From: Arthrobacter sp. TPD3018
Lineage (GTDB): Bacteria; Pseudomonadota; Alphaproteobacteria; Sphingomonadales; Sphingomonadaceae
NCBI GenBank assembly: GCA_003075315.1
Contig: QDFQ01000001.1
Coordinates: 973,998-1,037,997, forward strand
Direction: 5' to 3'
DNA: 64,000 nucleotides
A program made the translations under genes and the position numbers. Below, one piece after another: positions 26,606 to 36,163 of the stretch (position 1 is the stretch's first letter; each line of letters opens with the position of its first letter). The notes below the pieces were generated by a model. That model made no database searches. It worked only from the letters and a program-made list of their open reading frames with translations, and had not been told where the DNA came from.

Positions 26606-27619
26606 ATGGAACTGACGACCAATCTGGCAGGGCTGGACCTGCGCGCCGAGATCGACCGCCTCCGCAAGGAGCGCAACGCCGTCATCCTCGCGCATTACTA
26701 TCAAAAGCCCGAGTTGCAGGACCTTGCCGATTTCGTCGGTGACAGCCTGGATCTCAGCCGCAAGGCGCAGGCGACCGATGCCGACGTCATCGCCTTTTGC
26801 GGCGTGCGCTTCATGGCCGAAACCGCGAAGATCCTCAGCCCCGACAAGACGGTCGTGCTGCCCGACATGGATGCCGGGTGCAGCCTGGAAGACAGCTGCC
26901 CGCCCGAACAATTCGCCGCCTTCCGCGCCGCGCATCCCGATCACATCGCGCTCACCTACATCAACTGTTCGACCGAGGTGAAGGCGCTCAGCGACATCAT
27001 CGTCACCTCCTCGTCCGCGGAAACGATCCTCGCGCAGCTGCCGCGCGATCAGAAGATCATCTTCGGCCCCGACCGCAATCTCGGCGGCTATCTCCAGCGC
27101 AAGACCGGGCGCGAGTTGTTGCTGTGGCCGGGCGTGTGCATCGTGCACGAGGCGTTCAGCGAAACCGAGCTGCTGAAGCTGAAGGCACAATATCCCGGCG
27201 CCCCCGTCGCGGCGCACCCCGAATGCCCGGCGGTGATCCTGGATCACGCCGATTACGTCGGCTCGACGCGCGGCATCCTGGAATATGCCAATGCGATGCC
27301 CGGCGACACGCTGATCGTCGCGACCGAGCCGCACATCATCCACCAGATGGAAAAGGCGATGCCGACCAAGCGCTTCATCGGTGCACCGGGGGCAGACGGC
27401 AATTGCAACTGCAACATCTGCCCGTACATGGCGCTCAACACGCTGGAAAAGCTTTACATCGCCCTGCGCGATCTCACGCCGCGCATCGAAATCGAGGAAG
27501 GGCTGCGCATCAAGGCCAAGAAGAGCCTGGATGCCATGCTGGCGCTCGCCTCGACTAGCGTCGGCAAGGGCGACCTGGGGCCGGCACCGGTGGCGTCAGT
27601 CCCCGTCACGGGGGACTGA
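26606..27619 (+). CDS. nadA: Quinolinate synthase A
   Basis: Condenses iminoaspartate with dihydroxyacetone phosphate to quinolinate in NAD synthesis, using a [4Fe-4S] cluster. The 337-residue product has AVILAHYYQKPELQDLADF, FMAETAKILSP, DAGCSLEDSCP and NCNCNICPYM, with conserved Cys as expected. The ATG at 26606 (MELTTNLAG) gives the usual start. It lies in a nadA/nadC pair with a small gene between on the other strand. Confidence 0.96.
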   Translation: MELTTNLAGLDLRAEIDRLRKERNAVILAHYYQKPELQDLADFVGDSLDLSRKAQATDADVIAFCGVRFMAETAKILSPDKTVVLPDMDAGCSLEDSCPPEQFAAFRAAHPDHIALTYINCSTEVKALSDIIVTSSSAETILAQLPRDQKIIFGPDRNLGGYLQRKTGRELLLWPGVCIVHEAFSETELLKLKAQYPGAPVAAHPECPAVILDHADYVGSTRGILEYANAMPGDTLIVATEPHIIHQMEKAMPTKRFIGAPGADGNCNCNICPYMALNTLEKLYIALRDLTPRIEIEEGLRIKAKKSLDAMLALASTSVGKGDLGPAPVASVPVTGD

Positions 27620-27623
27620 CGCG

Positions 27624-27773
27624 TCAGCGCGACGATGTCGGGGTCGACGCGCCGAGCAGGTCGCGCGCGGCGTCGAGGTGGATCGCCACCATCGTCAGCC
27701 CCATTGCATCGGCCAGTTCCAGTGCAGCGGTGAGCAGTCGGCGCAATTCGGCCTCGTCAGCACCGTCGTTCAT
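27624..27773 (-). CDS. Small 49-residue protein antisense between nadA and nadC
   Basis: A minus-strand ORF with a strong GGGAGGGGA ribosome site. The product (MNDGADEAELRRLLTAALEL plus LADAMGLTMVAIHLDAARDLL) is a helical soluble protein. The pattern of hydrophobic and charged residues looks coding. It ends 4 bp from the convergent nadA stop. Function unknown. Confidence 0.5.
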   Translation of the reverse strand: MNDGADEAELRRLLTAALELADAMGLTMVAIHLDAARDLLGASTPTSSR

Positions 27774-27845
27774 ATTCCCCTCCCGTTCCCGTGACACCTG
27801 ATAGCCGCTTTTTCCCTTCCGGCGTCTCAATAGGATGATCCAGCC

Positions 27846-28691
27846 ATGCGCTTCCGTCTGGACGGCTTCGATACCGACGCCTTTATCGCCGCCACCTTGG
27901 CGGAGGATCTGGGGGAGGCGGGCGATATCACGTCTGCTGCGGTGATCCCGGCGGAGGCGCGCTTCGCCGGTGTGATGGACACGCGCGAGCCGATTGTCGT
28001 CGCCGGGCTGGACCTGGCGGAGGGCTTTTTTCGCGCGCTCGATCCGCAGGCGGTGATCACGCCGCTCGCGGCCGATGGCGATCGTGTGCCGGCCGGCACA
28101 GACCTGATGCGGATCGAGGGATCGGCGCGTGCGATGCTGACCGCCGAGCGCTCGGCGCTCAATACCGTCCAGCATCTGTCCGGCATCGCCACGCTGACCC
28201 GTCAGTACGTCGATGCGATCGAGGGTACGGGCGCCACCCTGCTCGATACGCGGAAGACGATCCCGGGACTGCGCCGGCTCGAAAAATACGCCACGCGCGT
28301 CGGCGGGGCGCAGAACCATCGCATGGGCCTGTGGGATGCGGCCATGATCAAGGACAATCACGTCGCGGTCGCTGGCGGCATCGCCGCGGCGGTCCAGCGT
28401 GCGGTCGCTGCCGGGATCGAGCGGATCATCGTCGAGGTCGACTCGCTGGACCAGATTGCGCCTGCGCTCGACGGGGGGGCGACGCACCTGCTGCTCGACA
28501 ATATGGCCCCCGATACGTTGCGCCAAGCGGTGGCGATGATCGCCGGACGGGTGCCCACCGAGGCGTCGGGTGGCGTGCGCCTCGATACGATCCGCGCCAT
28601 CGCGGAAACGGGCGTGACCTACATTTCGGTTGGGCGGTTGACCCAGTCGGCGCCGGCGGCGGATATCGGCCTCGATTTCGCGCTGCTGTGA
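27846..28691 (+). CDS. nadC: Nicotinate-nucleotide pyrophosphorylase (carboxylating)
   Basis: Converts quinolinate plus PRPP to nicotinate mononucleotide. The 281-residue product shows LAEDLGEAGDITSAAVIP, LLDTRKTIPGLRRLEKYA, GGAQNHRMGLWDAAMIKDNH and EVDSLDQIAPAL, all family motifs. It begins 226 bp after nadA. Confidence 0.96.
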   Translation: MRFRLDGFDTDAFIAATLAEDLGEAGDITSAAVIPAEARFAGVMDTREPIVVAGLDLAEGFFRALDPQAVITPLAADGDRVPAGTDLMRIEGSARAMLTAERSALNTVQHLSGIATLTRQYVDAIEGTGATLLDTRKTIPGLRRLEKYATRVGGAQNHRMGLWDAAMIKDNHVAVAGGIAAAVQRAVAAGIERIIVEVDSLDQIAPALDGGATHLLLDNMAPDTLRQAVAMIAGRVPTEASGGVRLDTIRAIAETGVTYISVGRLTQSAPAADIGLDFALL

Positions 28692-28759
28692 TCGAGGCGG
28701 CTTGCGCGGCGCTGCTGCGCGGCTAGGCTGCCGCGCATCTGTTCTGCTTGGGGGCACCC

Positions 28760-29206
28760 ATGATCAAACCACCGTCGATCGCGCGTTTCGAACAATTCTA
28801 CTGGGCCTCGGTCATCCTCGGCCTGATCAACACCGCCCTCAACTGGAAGACCTCACAGGCGCTGATTGCCGCCAATCCGGTGCTGGCGGGCGCCAGCTGG
28901 ATCGTGCCGGTGACGCAGCTGATCGGCCTGCTGATCGCCGTGCTGCTCTGGTTCTTCATCGTCCGCCGGCCCAGCGTCGTTGCCAAGTGGATCCAGGTCG
29001 TCTTCGCTGCTCTCGGCGCGTTCGGCATCGCCTCGGCACTGTTCATGCTGGCCATGGGGCGTGTCCCGGTCACCATCCAGGTCGTGCTCGGCCTCGTGGC
29101 CAACATTCTCTACATCGCCGCCGCGGTGATGCTGTTCAAGCCGGACGCCAAGGAATGGCTGGGCGAGGGGCGCGACCCCGACGATATCGAGGCGCCGCGC
29201 GTATGA
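28760..29206 (+). CDS. Four-helix membrane protein
   Basis: A 148-residue integral membrane protein with four hydrophobic segments and short loops, ending in an acidic cytosolic tail (GEGRDPDDIEAPRV). It overlaps the ribonuclease gene by 4 bp, so the two may be translated together. The family is not recognised. Confidence 0.75.
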   Translation: MIKPPSIARFEQFYWASVILGLINTALNWKTSQALIAANPVLAGASWIVPVTQLIGLLIAVLLWFFIVRRPSVVAKWIQVVFAALGAFGIASALFMLAMGRVPVTIQVVLGLVANILYIAAAVMLFKPDAKEWLGEGRDPDDIEAPRV

Positions 29207-29916
29207 TCGGCCGGCTTCTGCTCGCCGCTACGGCGATCGCGCTGCCGTCCGTGGCGCAGGCGCAAAGCTATCGCTGCTCGGCCCCAACCCAGATCGATCG
29301 GCCGCGCCCCGATCTGGCCGACGCCCGCCAGCCGCAGCGGCTGCTTCCGATCGGCGGCTATACGCTAGCGATCACCTGGGCCCCGCAATTCTGCCACGAG
29401 CATGCGCGCGATGCCTCTGCCCGTTTCCAATGCGGCAGCGGCAATCGCTTCGGCTTCACGCTGCACGGCCTGTGGCCGGATGGCGTGGGCAAGGACTGGC
29501 CGCAATATTGCCAGGCGACGCCGCTGCTGTCGCGACAGGTGATCCAGCAGAACATCTGCTCGACGCCGTCGGCGCAGTTGCTCCAGCACGAATGGTCGAA
29601 GCACGGCACCTGTATGTCGGGCTACACGCCAGAGCGCTATTTCGCGCAGTCCACCGGGCTCTACGCTAAGCTGCGCTATCCCGACATGAACACCTTGTCC
29701 CGCGGTCCGCTCACGGCGGGCAAATTGGCGCAGGCGATGGCCGATGCCAATCCGGGCCTCACCGCCGACATGATGCGGATCACCGCGAACCGGCGCGGCT
29801 GGCTGGACGAGATCTGGCTCTGCCTCGACAAGACGTTCCGCTATCAGCGCTGTCCGGCGCATCAGGGCGGGCTTGCGCCCAACGCCAGCGTGAAGATCTG
29901 GCGCGGCATGCGTTGA
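29203..29916 (+). CDS. Secreted RNase T2-family ribonuclease
   Basis: A 237-residue exported ribonuclease. The signal peptide ends at AQAQ. Both active-site blocks of the T2 family are present: TLHGLWPD (His88) and HEWSKHGTC (His129, Glu130, His134), with several Cys for disulfides. It probably degrades RNA in the periplasm or outside the cell. Confidence 0.92.
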   Translation: MIGRLLLAATAIALPSVAQAQSYRCSAPTQIDRPRPDLADARQPQRLLPIGGYTLAITWAPQFCHEHARDASARFQCGSGNRFGFTLHGLWPDGVGKDWPQYCQATPLLSRQVIQQNICSTPSAQLLQHEWSKHGTCMSGYTPERYFAQSTGLYAKLRYPDMNTLSRGPLTAGKLAQAMADANPGLTADMMRITANRRGWLDEIWLCLDKTFRYQRCPAHQGGLAPNASVKIWRGMR

Positions 29917-29955
29917 CCCCTTTGCCGTTCGGGCCGGTTCGCACCGGCCCGGCGG

Positions 29956-30393
29956 TCAGCCGATGATCGTCGCTGTCGCGGGGTGATGGCGGTCGAGATG
30001 CTTGCGGATGATCCGCAGGTTGCGCGTGTTCGATCGGAAGAAGAAGTCGGGGACCGCACCGACAAAGGGGATGAGCCCCAGCGCCCAGTCGATCCCGACA
30101 TTGCCGAACATCCGCGCCATTTGAAGCTTCGACATGCCGAGGTTGCGCGCTTCCCACACCAGCCAAGACCCGACCAGCGCCGCGATCGTCGTTCCGACGA
30201 CGGGCACCAGGTCGAGCAGCACGTCCATGCCGACTTTACGATTGGTGCCGGGCAGCGTGAACAGCCCCTCCATCACGCGTTCCATCGCTTCCAGGCGGAT
30301 GCGGACCGACGCGGGGTCGCGCCCGGTCGGCAGCGTTGCGATCAGCGGACGCATGTCCATGGGACGGGGCCGGCGGGGCGTGGTCTGTGCCAT
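29956..30393 (-). CDS. DUF4112 domain protein
   Basis: A 145-residue membrane-associated protein with the DUF4112 pattern: IRLEAMERVMEGLFTLPGTN, DLVPVVGTTIAALVGSWLVW and GIDWALGLIPFVGAVPDFFF. It lies 5 bp downstream of the binding-protein gene on the same strand. Function unknown. Confidence 0.85.
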   Translation of the reverse strand: MAQTTPRRPRPMDMRPLIATLPTGRDPASVRIRLEAMERVMEGLFTLPGTNRKVGMDVLLDLVPVVGTTIAALVGSWLVWEARNLGMSKLQMARMFGNVGIDWALGLIPFVGAVPDFFFRSNTRNLRIIRKHLDRHHPATATIIG

Positions 30394-30398
30394 GCCGC

Positions 30399-31844
30399 TT
30401 AATTGGTGTCGTCGCGCAGCCGGTTCAACGGGTGCCAGGCGCGCGTGTTCGGGCGCCACTGCCTCAGCCGCAGCGCGACCAGCGACCAGCGCAGCGGCCG
30501 CGCGATCGGGATGAAGGCGGTGTCGACCGCCAGCGCCGCATCGGCCAGGCCGATCAGCCGTGCGCGGTCGGCCATCGTCGGCGCATCGCGGGCGGCGATC
30601 AATGCGGCACGGGCCTCGTCGCCGCACGCCGCGCAGGCGGTGGCGAGGTACCAGCGCGCGCTGTCATAGGGGGCTACCTGATCGACGAGGCGCAATTCGG
30701 CGGGCGCGGTCAGCGCGACGCGTTCCGGCGTGATCCCGATCGCGTAGAGCGCTGCGGCGATCTGGCCATAGAGCAACGTCGCGCCAGGCCCCGCCGGCAG
30801 CGCGATCCGCAACCGCACCGGCGCACCGAACGCCGCGACGCGTGCCTGGGCGTCCGCGATCCGCTGCTCGGGCGACAGCAGCGCCCAGCCGGGTATGGCT
30901 GGTGGAGCGCCGGAGTCGAGCGACTCTGGCAGGATGCGCTCGGCCGTCTCCCAGCCCGGCATCACCGCCGCCGTTACCGCAGCGCGATCGATCGCGCCGT
31001 TCAGCGCCGCGCGATTGCCTGCATCGGCGAGGAAGCCGTCGCGGGACGCGATCGCGAAGCCGAACAGGCCGACGGTAGGGTCGAGGCGGAGATTGGCTGG
31101 CGCGACCTGCGCGAGGCCGAGAAGCGGCCAGTCGGCGAAGGTGCCGCCGGTGACGTAATCCGAATCGCGAGCGACGAAGCGGACGATGGCGCGTGCCGCA
31201 CGTTCGCCGATCAGCCGCACGTCGTCTTCGGGGCGGGTCGTGCGGTGATCCTCAGGATCGGCACGCGTCCGGTCGAACGCCGGGCGGAGCAGCAGGCTGT
31301 GATGGGCGGCGCTTACGATCCGCATCGGCCCTGCGCCGCCTGCACTGCCGATCCCGCCGCTGCGCCACAACGCAAGTTCGGGCTGGGCAAACAGTTTGAG
31401 CAGATCGGGGCGAGGGCGCAGCAGTCGCACTTCGATGACCTGCGGCGTCATCGTGACGATCTCGTCGATCGCCGTCAGGAAGGGGGCGAGGGGGTTGCGC
31501 GAGCCGGGGGCGATCTGACGCCGCAGCTGCGCGACGACCTGGTCGGCGGTCACCGCGCTGCCATCGGGCCATTGGGCGTCGCGGAGGCGGAAGATGTAGC
31601 TGGTGCCCTGATCGATGACGATCCAGCGTTCGGCGAGCCCCGGTTCGATCTGGCCGCTGGCATCGAACCGCACCAGCCCCTCTGCCGTCGCATCGAGAAG
31701 CAGCCGAGTCGGCGTATTGGGCAACGTTCGGCTGGGATCGGCAAGCCGGGGTGCGGTGCCGATCGCACTGGCGACGACCGGCCCCGAATCGGGGCGCCGG
31801 TCGCAACCGGCGAGCGCCGCGGTCGACGCCAGCGCAAAAGCAAT
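30399..31844 (-). CDS. ABC-type substrate-binding lipoprotein (family 5-like); start uncertain
   Basis: A periplasmic solute-binding protein of the peptide/nickel class: APRLADPSRTLPNTPTRLLL, IEPGLAERWIVIDQGTSYIF, RLRDAQWPDGSAVTADQVVA and a C-terminal PIARPLRWSLVALRLR. A lipobox LAGC lies very close to the N-terminus. The 5' end is odd: tRNA-Leu ends immediately upstream, and between the tRNA and the lipobox Cys there are only 13 codons with no ATG, GTG or TTG. I mark the ATT at 31844 as the first codon after the tRNA; the first upstream GTG (31931) would place the whole tRNA inside the gene. No permease genes are adjacent. Confidence 0.75.
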   Translation of the reverse strand: MAFALASTAALAGCDRRPDSGPVVASAIGTAPRLADPSRTLPNTPTRLLLDATAEGLVRFDASGQIEPGLAERWIVIDQGTSYIFRLRDAQWPDGSAVTADQVVAQLRRQIAPGSRNPLAPFLTAIDEIVTMTPQVIEVRLLRPRPDLLKLFAQPELALWRSGGIGSAGGAGPMRIVSAAHHSLLLRPAFDRTRADPEDHRTTRPEDDVRLIGERAARAIVRFVARDSDYVTGGTFADWPLLGLAQVAPANLRLDPTVGLFGFAIASRDGFLADAGNRAALNGAIDRAAVTAAVMPGWETAERILPESLDSGAPPAIPGWALLSPEQRIADAQARVAAFGAPVRLRIALPAGPGATLLYGQIAAALYAIGITPERVALTAPAELRLVDQVAPYDSARWYLATACAACGDEARAALIAARDAPTMADRARLIGLADAALAVDTAFIPIARPLRWSLVALRLRQWRPNTRAWHPLNRLRDDTN

Positions 31845-31927
31845 GGTGCGGACGGCGGGACTCGAACCCGCACTCCATAGGAAGCCGATTTTAAGTCGGC
31901 TGCGTCTACCGGTTTCGCCACGTCCGC
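31844..31927 (-). tRNA. tRNA-Leu (anticodon TAA)
   Basis: On the minus strand a GCGGACG/CGTCCGC acceptor stem, a 7-base anticodon loop CTTAAAA (TAA), a long variable arm as in class II tRNAs, a TTCGAGT T-loop and an encoded CCA. 84 bases including CCA. Confidence 0.95.
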
Positions 31928-32036
31928 ACACATGGGCACGACAAGCGCACGTGGGTGCGGGCGTCAAGTCACGACCGGCATTTCATCGCCATGCGGAGCG
32001 AAGATAGCCCGCCGGACGATGGTGTCATGCCGCGCG

Positions 32037-32315
32037 TCACACGTTCAGACGGGCGCGCATTTCCTTGCCGGGCTTGAAATAGGGGACGCGCTTGGCGTCG
32101 ACATCGACGGTTTCGCCGGTGCGCGGGTTGCGACCGACACGGGCTTCGCGAGCGCGGGTCGAAAAGGCACCGAAGCCGCGCAGTTCGACGCGGCCGTTCG
32201 CGGCAAGCCGCAACGTGATTTCATCGAAGAAGGTGGTGACGATCGCCTCGACGTCGTGGCTCGTCAGCTCGGGGTTGAGATCGCAGAGTTTTTGAACGAG
32301 TTCAGATCGGATCAC
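32037..32315 (-). CDS. ihfB: Integration host factor beta subunit
   Basis: A DNA-bending nucleoid protein. The 92-residue product starts from GTG at 32315 ([10 protein letters not shown]), with the family arm [20 protein letters not shown] and [20 protein letters not shown]. It follows rpsA, as usual in proteobacteria, with a terminator between. Confidence 0.95.
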   Translation of the reverse strand: MIRSELVQKLCDLNPELTSHDVEAIVTTFFDEITLRLAANGRVELRGFGAFSTRAREARVGRNPRTGETVDVDAKRVPYFKPGKEMRARLNV

Positions 32316-32402
32316 GGTACGGGCTCCCCCCGGCGCCAGGTTGCGGAGATTGATGAAGATCAATGCCCAAGACGTATAGGGCCGCAGCGAAACCGATCCA
32401 AT

Positions 32403-32444
32403 GAAAAATATGTCAGGTCAGGACATTTCTGCCCCGACCTGACA
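32403..32444 (-). terminator. Rho-independent terminator of rpsA
   Basis: On the minus strand, arms TGTCAGGTC and GACCTGACA are followed by TATTTTTC. It lies 17 bp after the rpsA stop. Confidence 0.8.
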
Positions 32445-32460
32445 CATGGGTAAGTGTTAC

Positions 32461-34179
<1,719 letters not shown>

Positions 34180-34925
34180 AGGGTTAGAGTGTCCTCGAGT
34201 TTTTATGTTTCCGGCCAAGCGGTTGGGTCCGCTGGTCTTGGCTGAAAACGCCGCGGCGACCCCATGCCGGTCGCGGCATCCATCGGGCGGGCGCTGAGCG
34301 GAGGAATGCGATGCGCTGAATGCGAAAAGGGCGCGGTCCGCCAAGCGGTCGCGCCGTCCCCCGCCGAACACCTGCTCGCCGGACCGGCGCGCCATAGGGG
34401 AAATGCGGGCTTTTGGCAAGGCGCGGTGGGGGCGTGGCGGGATGGTCGCGAATCGCCGTTCGGGGGCGCGAGGGACCGCGGAAGTGGACGAAGTGGACGA
34501 TACGTTATCGTCGGAAACCAGGGGCCCGCAGCGCCCGGCCGGGATCGGCGGGGCGAGGGGCGGCTGGGTCATGGAGGGGGTGTAGCAGAAACGGGATTTG
34601 TAGGATAGCGGATGACACCCAGCCGATTGCGGGCCGCCACTCCAATGCTATTCGAAGTTAGCCAAGGTTGGGTTTCCACGGCCTAGATCGCAGCGATTTG
34701 TTATATTTCGTCGTAGGTGCCGGCGTACGGTTCTACTCTCATATAGGCAGGCTCGGGCCACACTGGGGTTTCGGTGAGTTGCTAATCCTCTGGTGAGAGT
34801 GTTACCACCGATTGCCGTACTCACTTCCGCTTCGGGCGTATCGCGCTGTTCTGGCTCCATTTCTAATAGAGCTAAAGTGTCGTGATCTTGAAGGCTTGAA
34901 CCCTGCCTGGGGTGGGAAATGGCTT
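34180..34925. other. Gene-poor stretch upstream of rpsA, becoming AT-richer
   Basis: No convincing gene is visible in these 746 bp. The first part (to about 34600) is GC-rich, includes a tandem GTGGACGAA motif at 34481-34498 and is probably the rpsA leader and promoter. From about 34600 the composition is visibly AT-richer and short open frames on both strands lack coding features. It is continuous with the AT-richer gene that follows. Confidence 0.5.
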
Positions 34926-35531
34926 TTAATTGTATTCGCGGGCCCGTTCTTCGCAAAGTTTTACGAAACGATCTGCCGAGTCTGCCAGTCTTCGTTCAAT
35001 TCCGAGGGATATGTTCCGTTTGTATTCGGACTTTGAAAAATGTTGGACCCTGACGGTGTATGTGGACCGATTGCCGGGTGAGCGGTCCGGATCGTCACGT
35101 GGGGTGGTTTTGATAGACCAGTGTACCACCATAGATGGGGCTCCCGGATGACCGTCGATGATCGCATCGGTAATGCTGATGTGCCATCCGGGTCGTGTGT
35201 TGAGCACGGTGCCAGCCTGGATAAGTTGCTGGTCAGCGCCCCTAAAAGAGAACTGCCCACCTGGCCGAAGATCGATGTGGAATCGGGAACTTAATCTCCT
35301 CGATGGGTGCCACCAAAGGTCCGCGAAGTTGTCCACCAATACTCTATAGGCGTGGTGACGTTTACAGGGCACGATCCGCTCGATTCTGAGCTCCCAGTAA
35401 TTTTCGGATGAGGGGCGATTCGATCGATTGTCCCTGCGATCACCTTTGCCGATAGCGCGCTTGAACAGCTGTGCTATGTGCTGCGCTAACTGGTGAGAAC
35501 GAATGTACGCTTTCCCAATGCCGATAGCCAT
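34926..35531 (-). CDS. SRPBCC/AHSA1-like hypothetical protein in an AT-richer insertion
   Basis: A 201-residue ORF starting 2 bp after the cmk stop. From about residue 50 it resembles SRPBCC (Bet v 1/AHSA1) proteins: LRIERIVPCKRHHAYRVLVD, FADLWWHPSRRLSSRFHIDL, RPGGQFSF and a late GTVLNTRPGW. These proteins bind hydrophobic ligands. Composition is clearly lower in GC than the neighbours and it breaks the usual cmk-rpsA pair, which suggests acquisition. A start nearer residue 50 is possible. SRPBCC assignment is by eye. Confidence 0.5.
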   Translation of the reverse strand: MAIGIGKAYIRSHQLAQHIAQLFKRAIGKGDRRDNRSNRPSSENYWELRIERIVPCKRHHAYRVLVDNFADLWWHPSRRLSSRFHIDLRPGGQFSFRGADQQLIQAGTVLNTRPGWHISITDAIIDGHPGAPSMVVHWSIKTTPRDDPDRSPGNRSTYTVRVQHFSKSEYKRNISLGIERRLADSADRFVKLCEERAREYN

Positions 35532-35533
35532 CG

Positions 35534-36163
35534 CTATCCCTTCCCCGCCCGCCGCGCCTCGACCAGAGCGATCGCCTTCGCGACGCTCGCCTCGATGGTG
35601 AGCGTGCTCGTATCCAGCAAGGCAGCGTCGGCGGCCATCGTCAGCGGTGCGGTGGAGCGGGCGCTGTCGCGGGCGTCGCGGGCGCGGATGTCGGACAGGA
35701 CCTGTTCGTAGGCGACGTCGCTGCCGTGCCCCTGCAATTCGCGGTGGCGACGTTGGGCGCGGACCTGGGGGGTGGCCTTCACGAACAATTTGGCGTCGGC
35801 ATCGGGGGCGATGACGGTGCCGATGTCGCGGCCGTCGAGCACTGCGCCACCGGGCTGGCGGGCGAAGCGCTTCTGGCGCTGGAGCAACGCGGCGCGGACG
35901 AGCGGATGGGCCGAGACGATCGAGGCGAGCTGGCCGATCGCATCCTGGCGCAGCGCGGGATCGTCGAGCAGGCTTTCGTCGAAGTTGCAGGCGGCGACAG
36001 CGTCGGCCTCGATCGCCGGGTCGAGCTCCATCCGCTGCACGGTCAGCGCGACGGCGCGGTAGAGCAGCCCGGTATCGAGATGCGGCAGGCCGTAATGACG
36101 GGCGAGCGCCTTGGCGATTGTGCCCTTGCCGCTCGCGGCGGGTCCGTCGACGGCGATGATCAT
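35534..36163 (-). CDS. cmk: Cytidylate kinase
   Basis: Phosphorylates CMP/dCMP. The 209-residue product starts MIIAVDGPAASGKGTIAKAL (P-loop) with LPHLDTGLLYRAVAL, GGAVLDGRDIGTVIAPDAD and RRHRELQ. The ATG at 36163 overlaps the aroA stop (ATGA), so aroA and cmk are translationally coupled; an ATG four codons upstream is also possible. Confidence 0.96.
   Translation of the reverse strand: MIIAVDGPAASGKGTIAKALARHYGLPHLDTGLLYRAVALTVQRMELDPAIEADAVAACNFDESLLDDPALRQDAIGQLASIVSAHPLVRAALLQRQKRFARQPGGAVLDGRDIGTVIAPDADAKLFVKATPQVRAQRRHRELQGHGSDVAYEQVLSDIRARDARDSARSTAPLTMAADAALLDTSTLTIEASVAKAIALVEARRAGKG

Noticed and set aside
34648..35036. Two overlapping short ORFs (102 residues minus, 74 residues plus) in the AT-richer segment
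   Set aside because: Neither shows a recognisable motif, a good ribosome site or a convincing coding pattern; they overlap each other and the SRPBCC-like gene.
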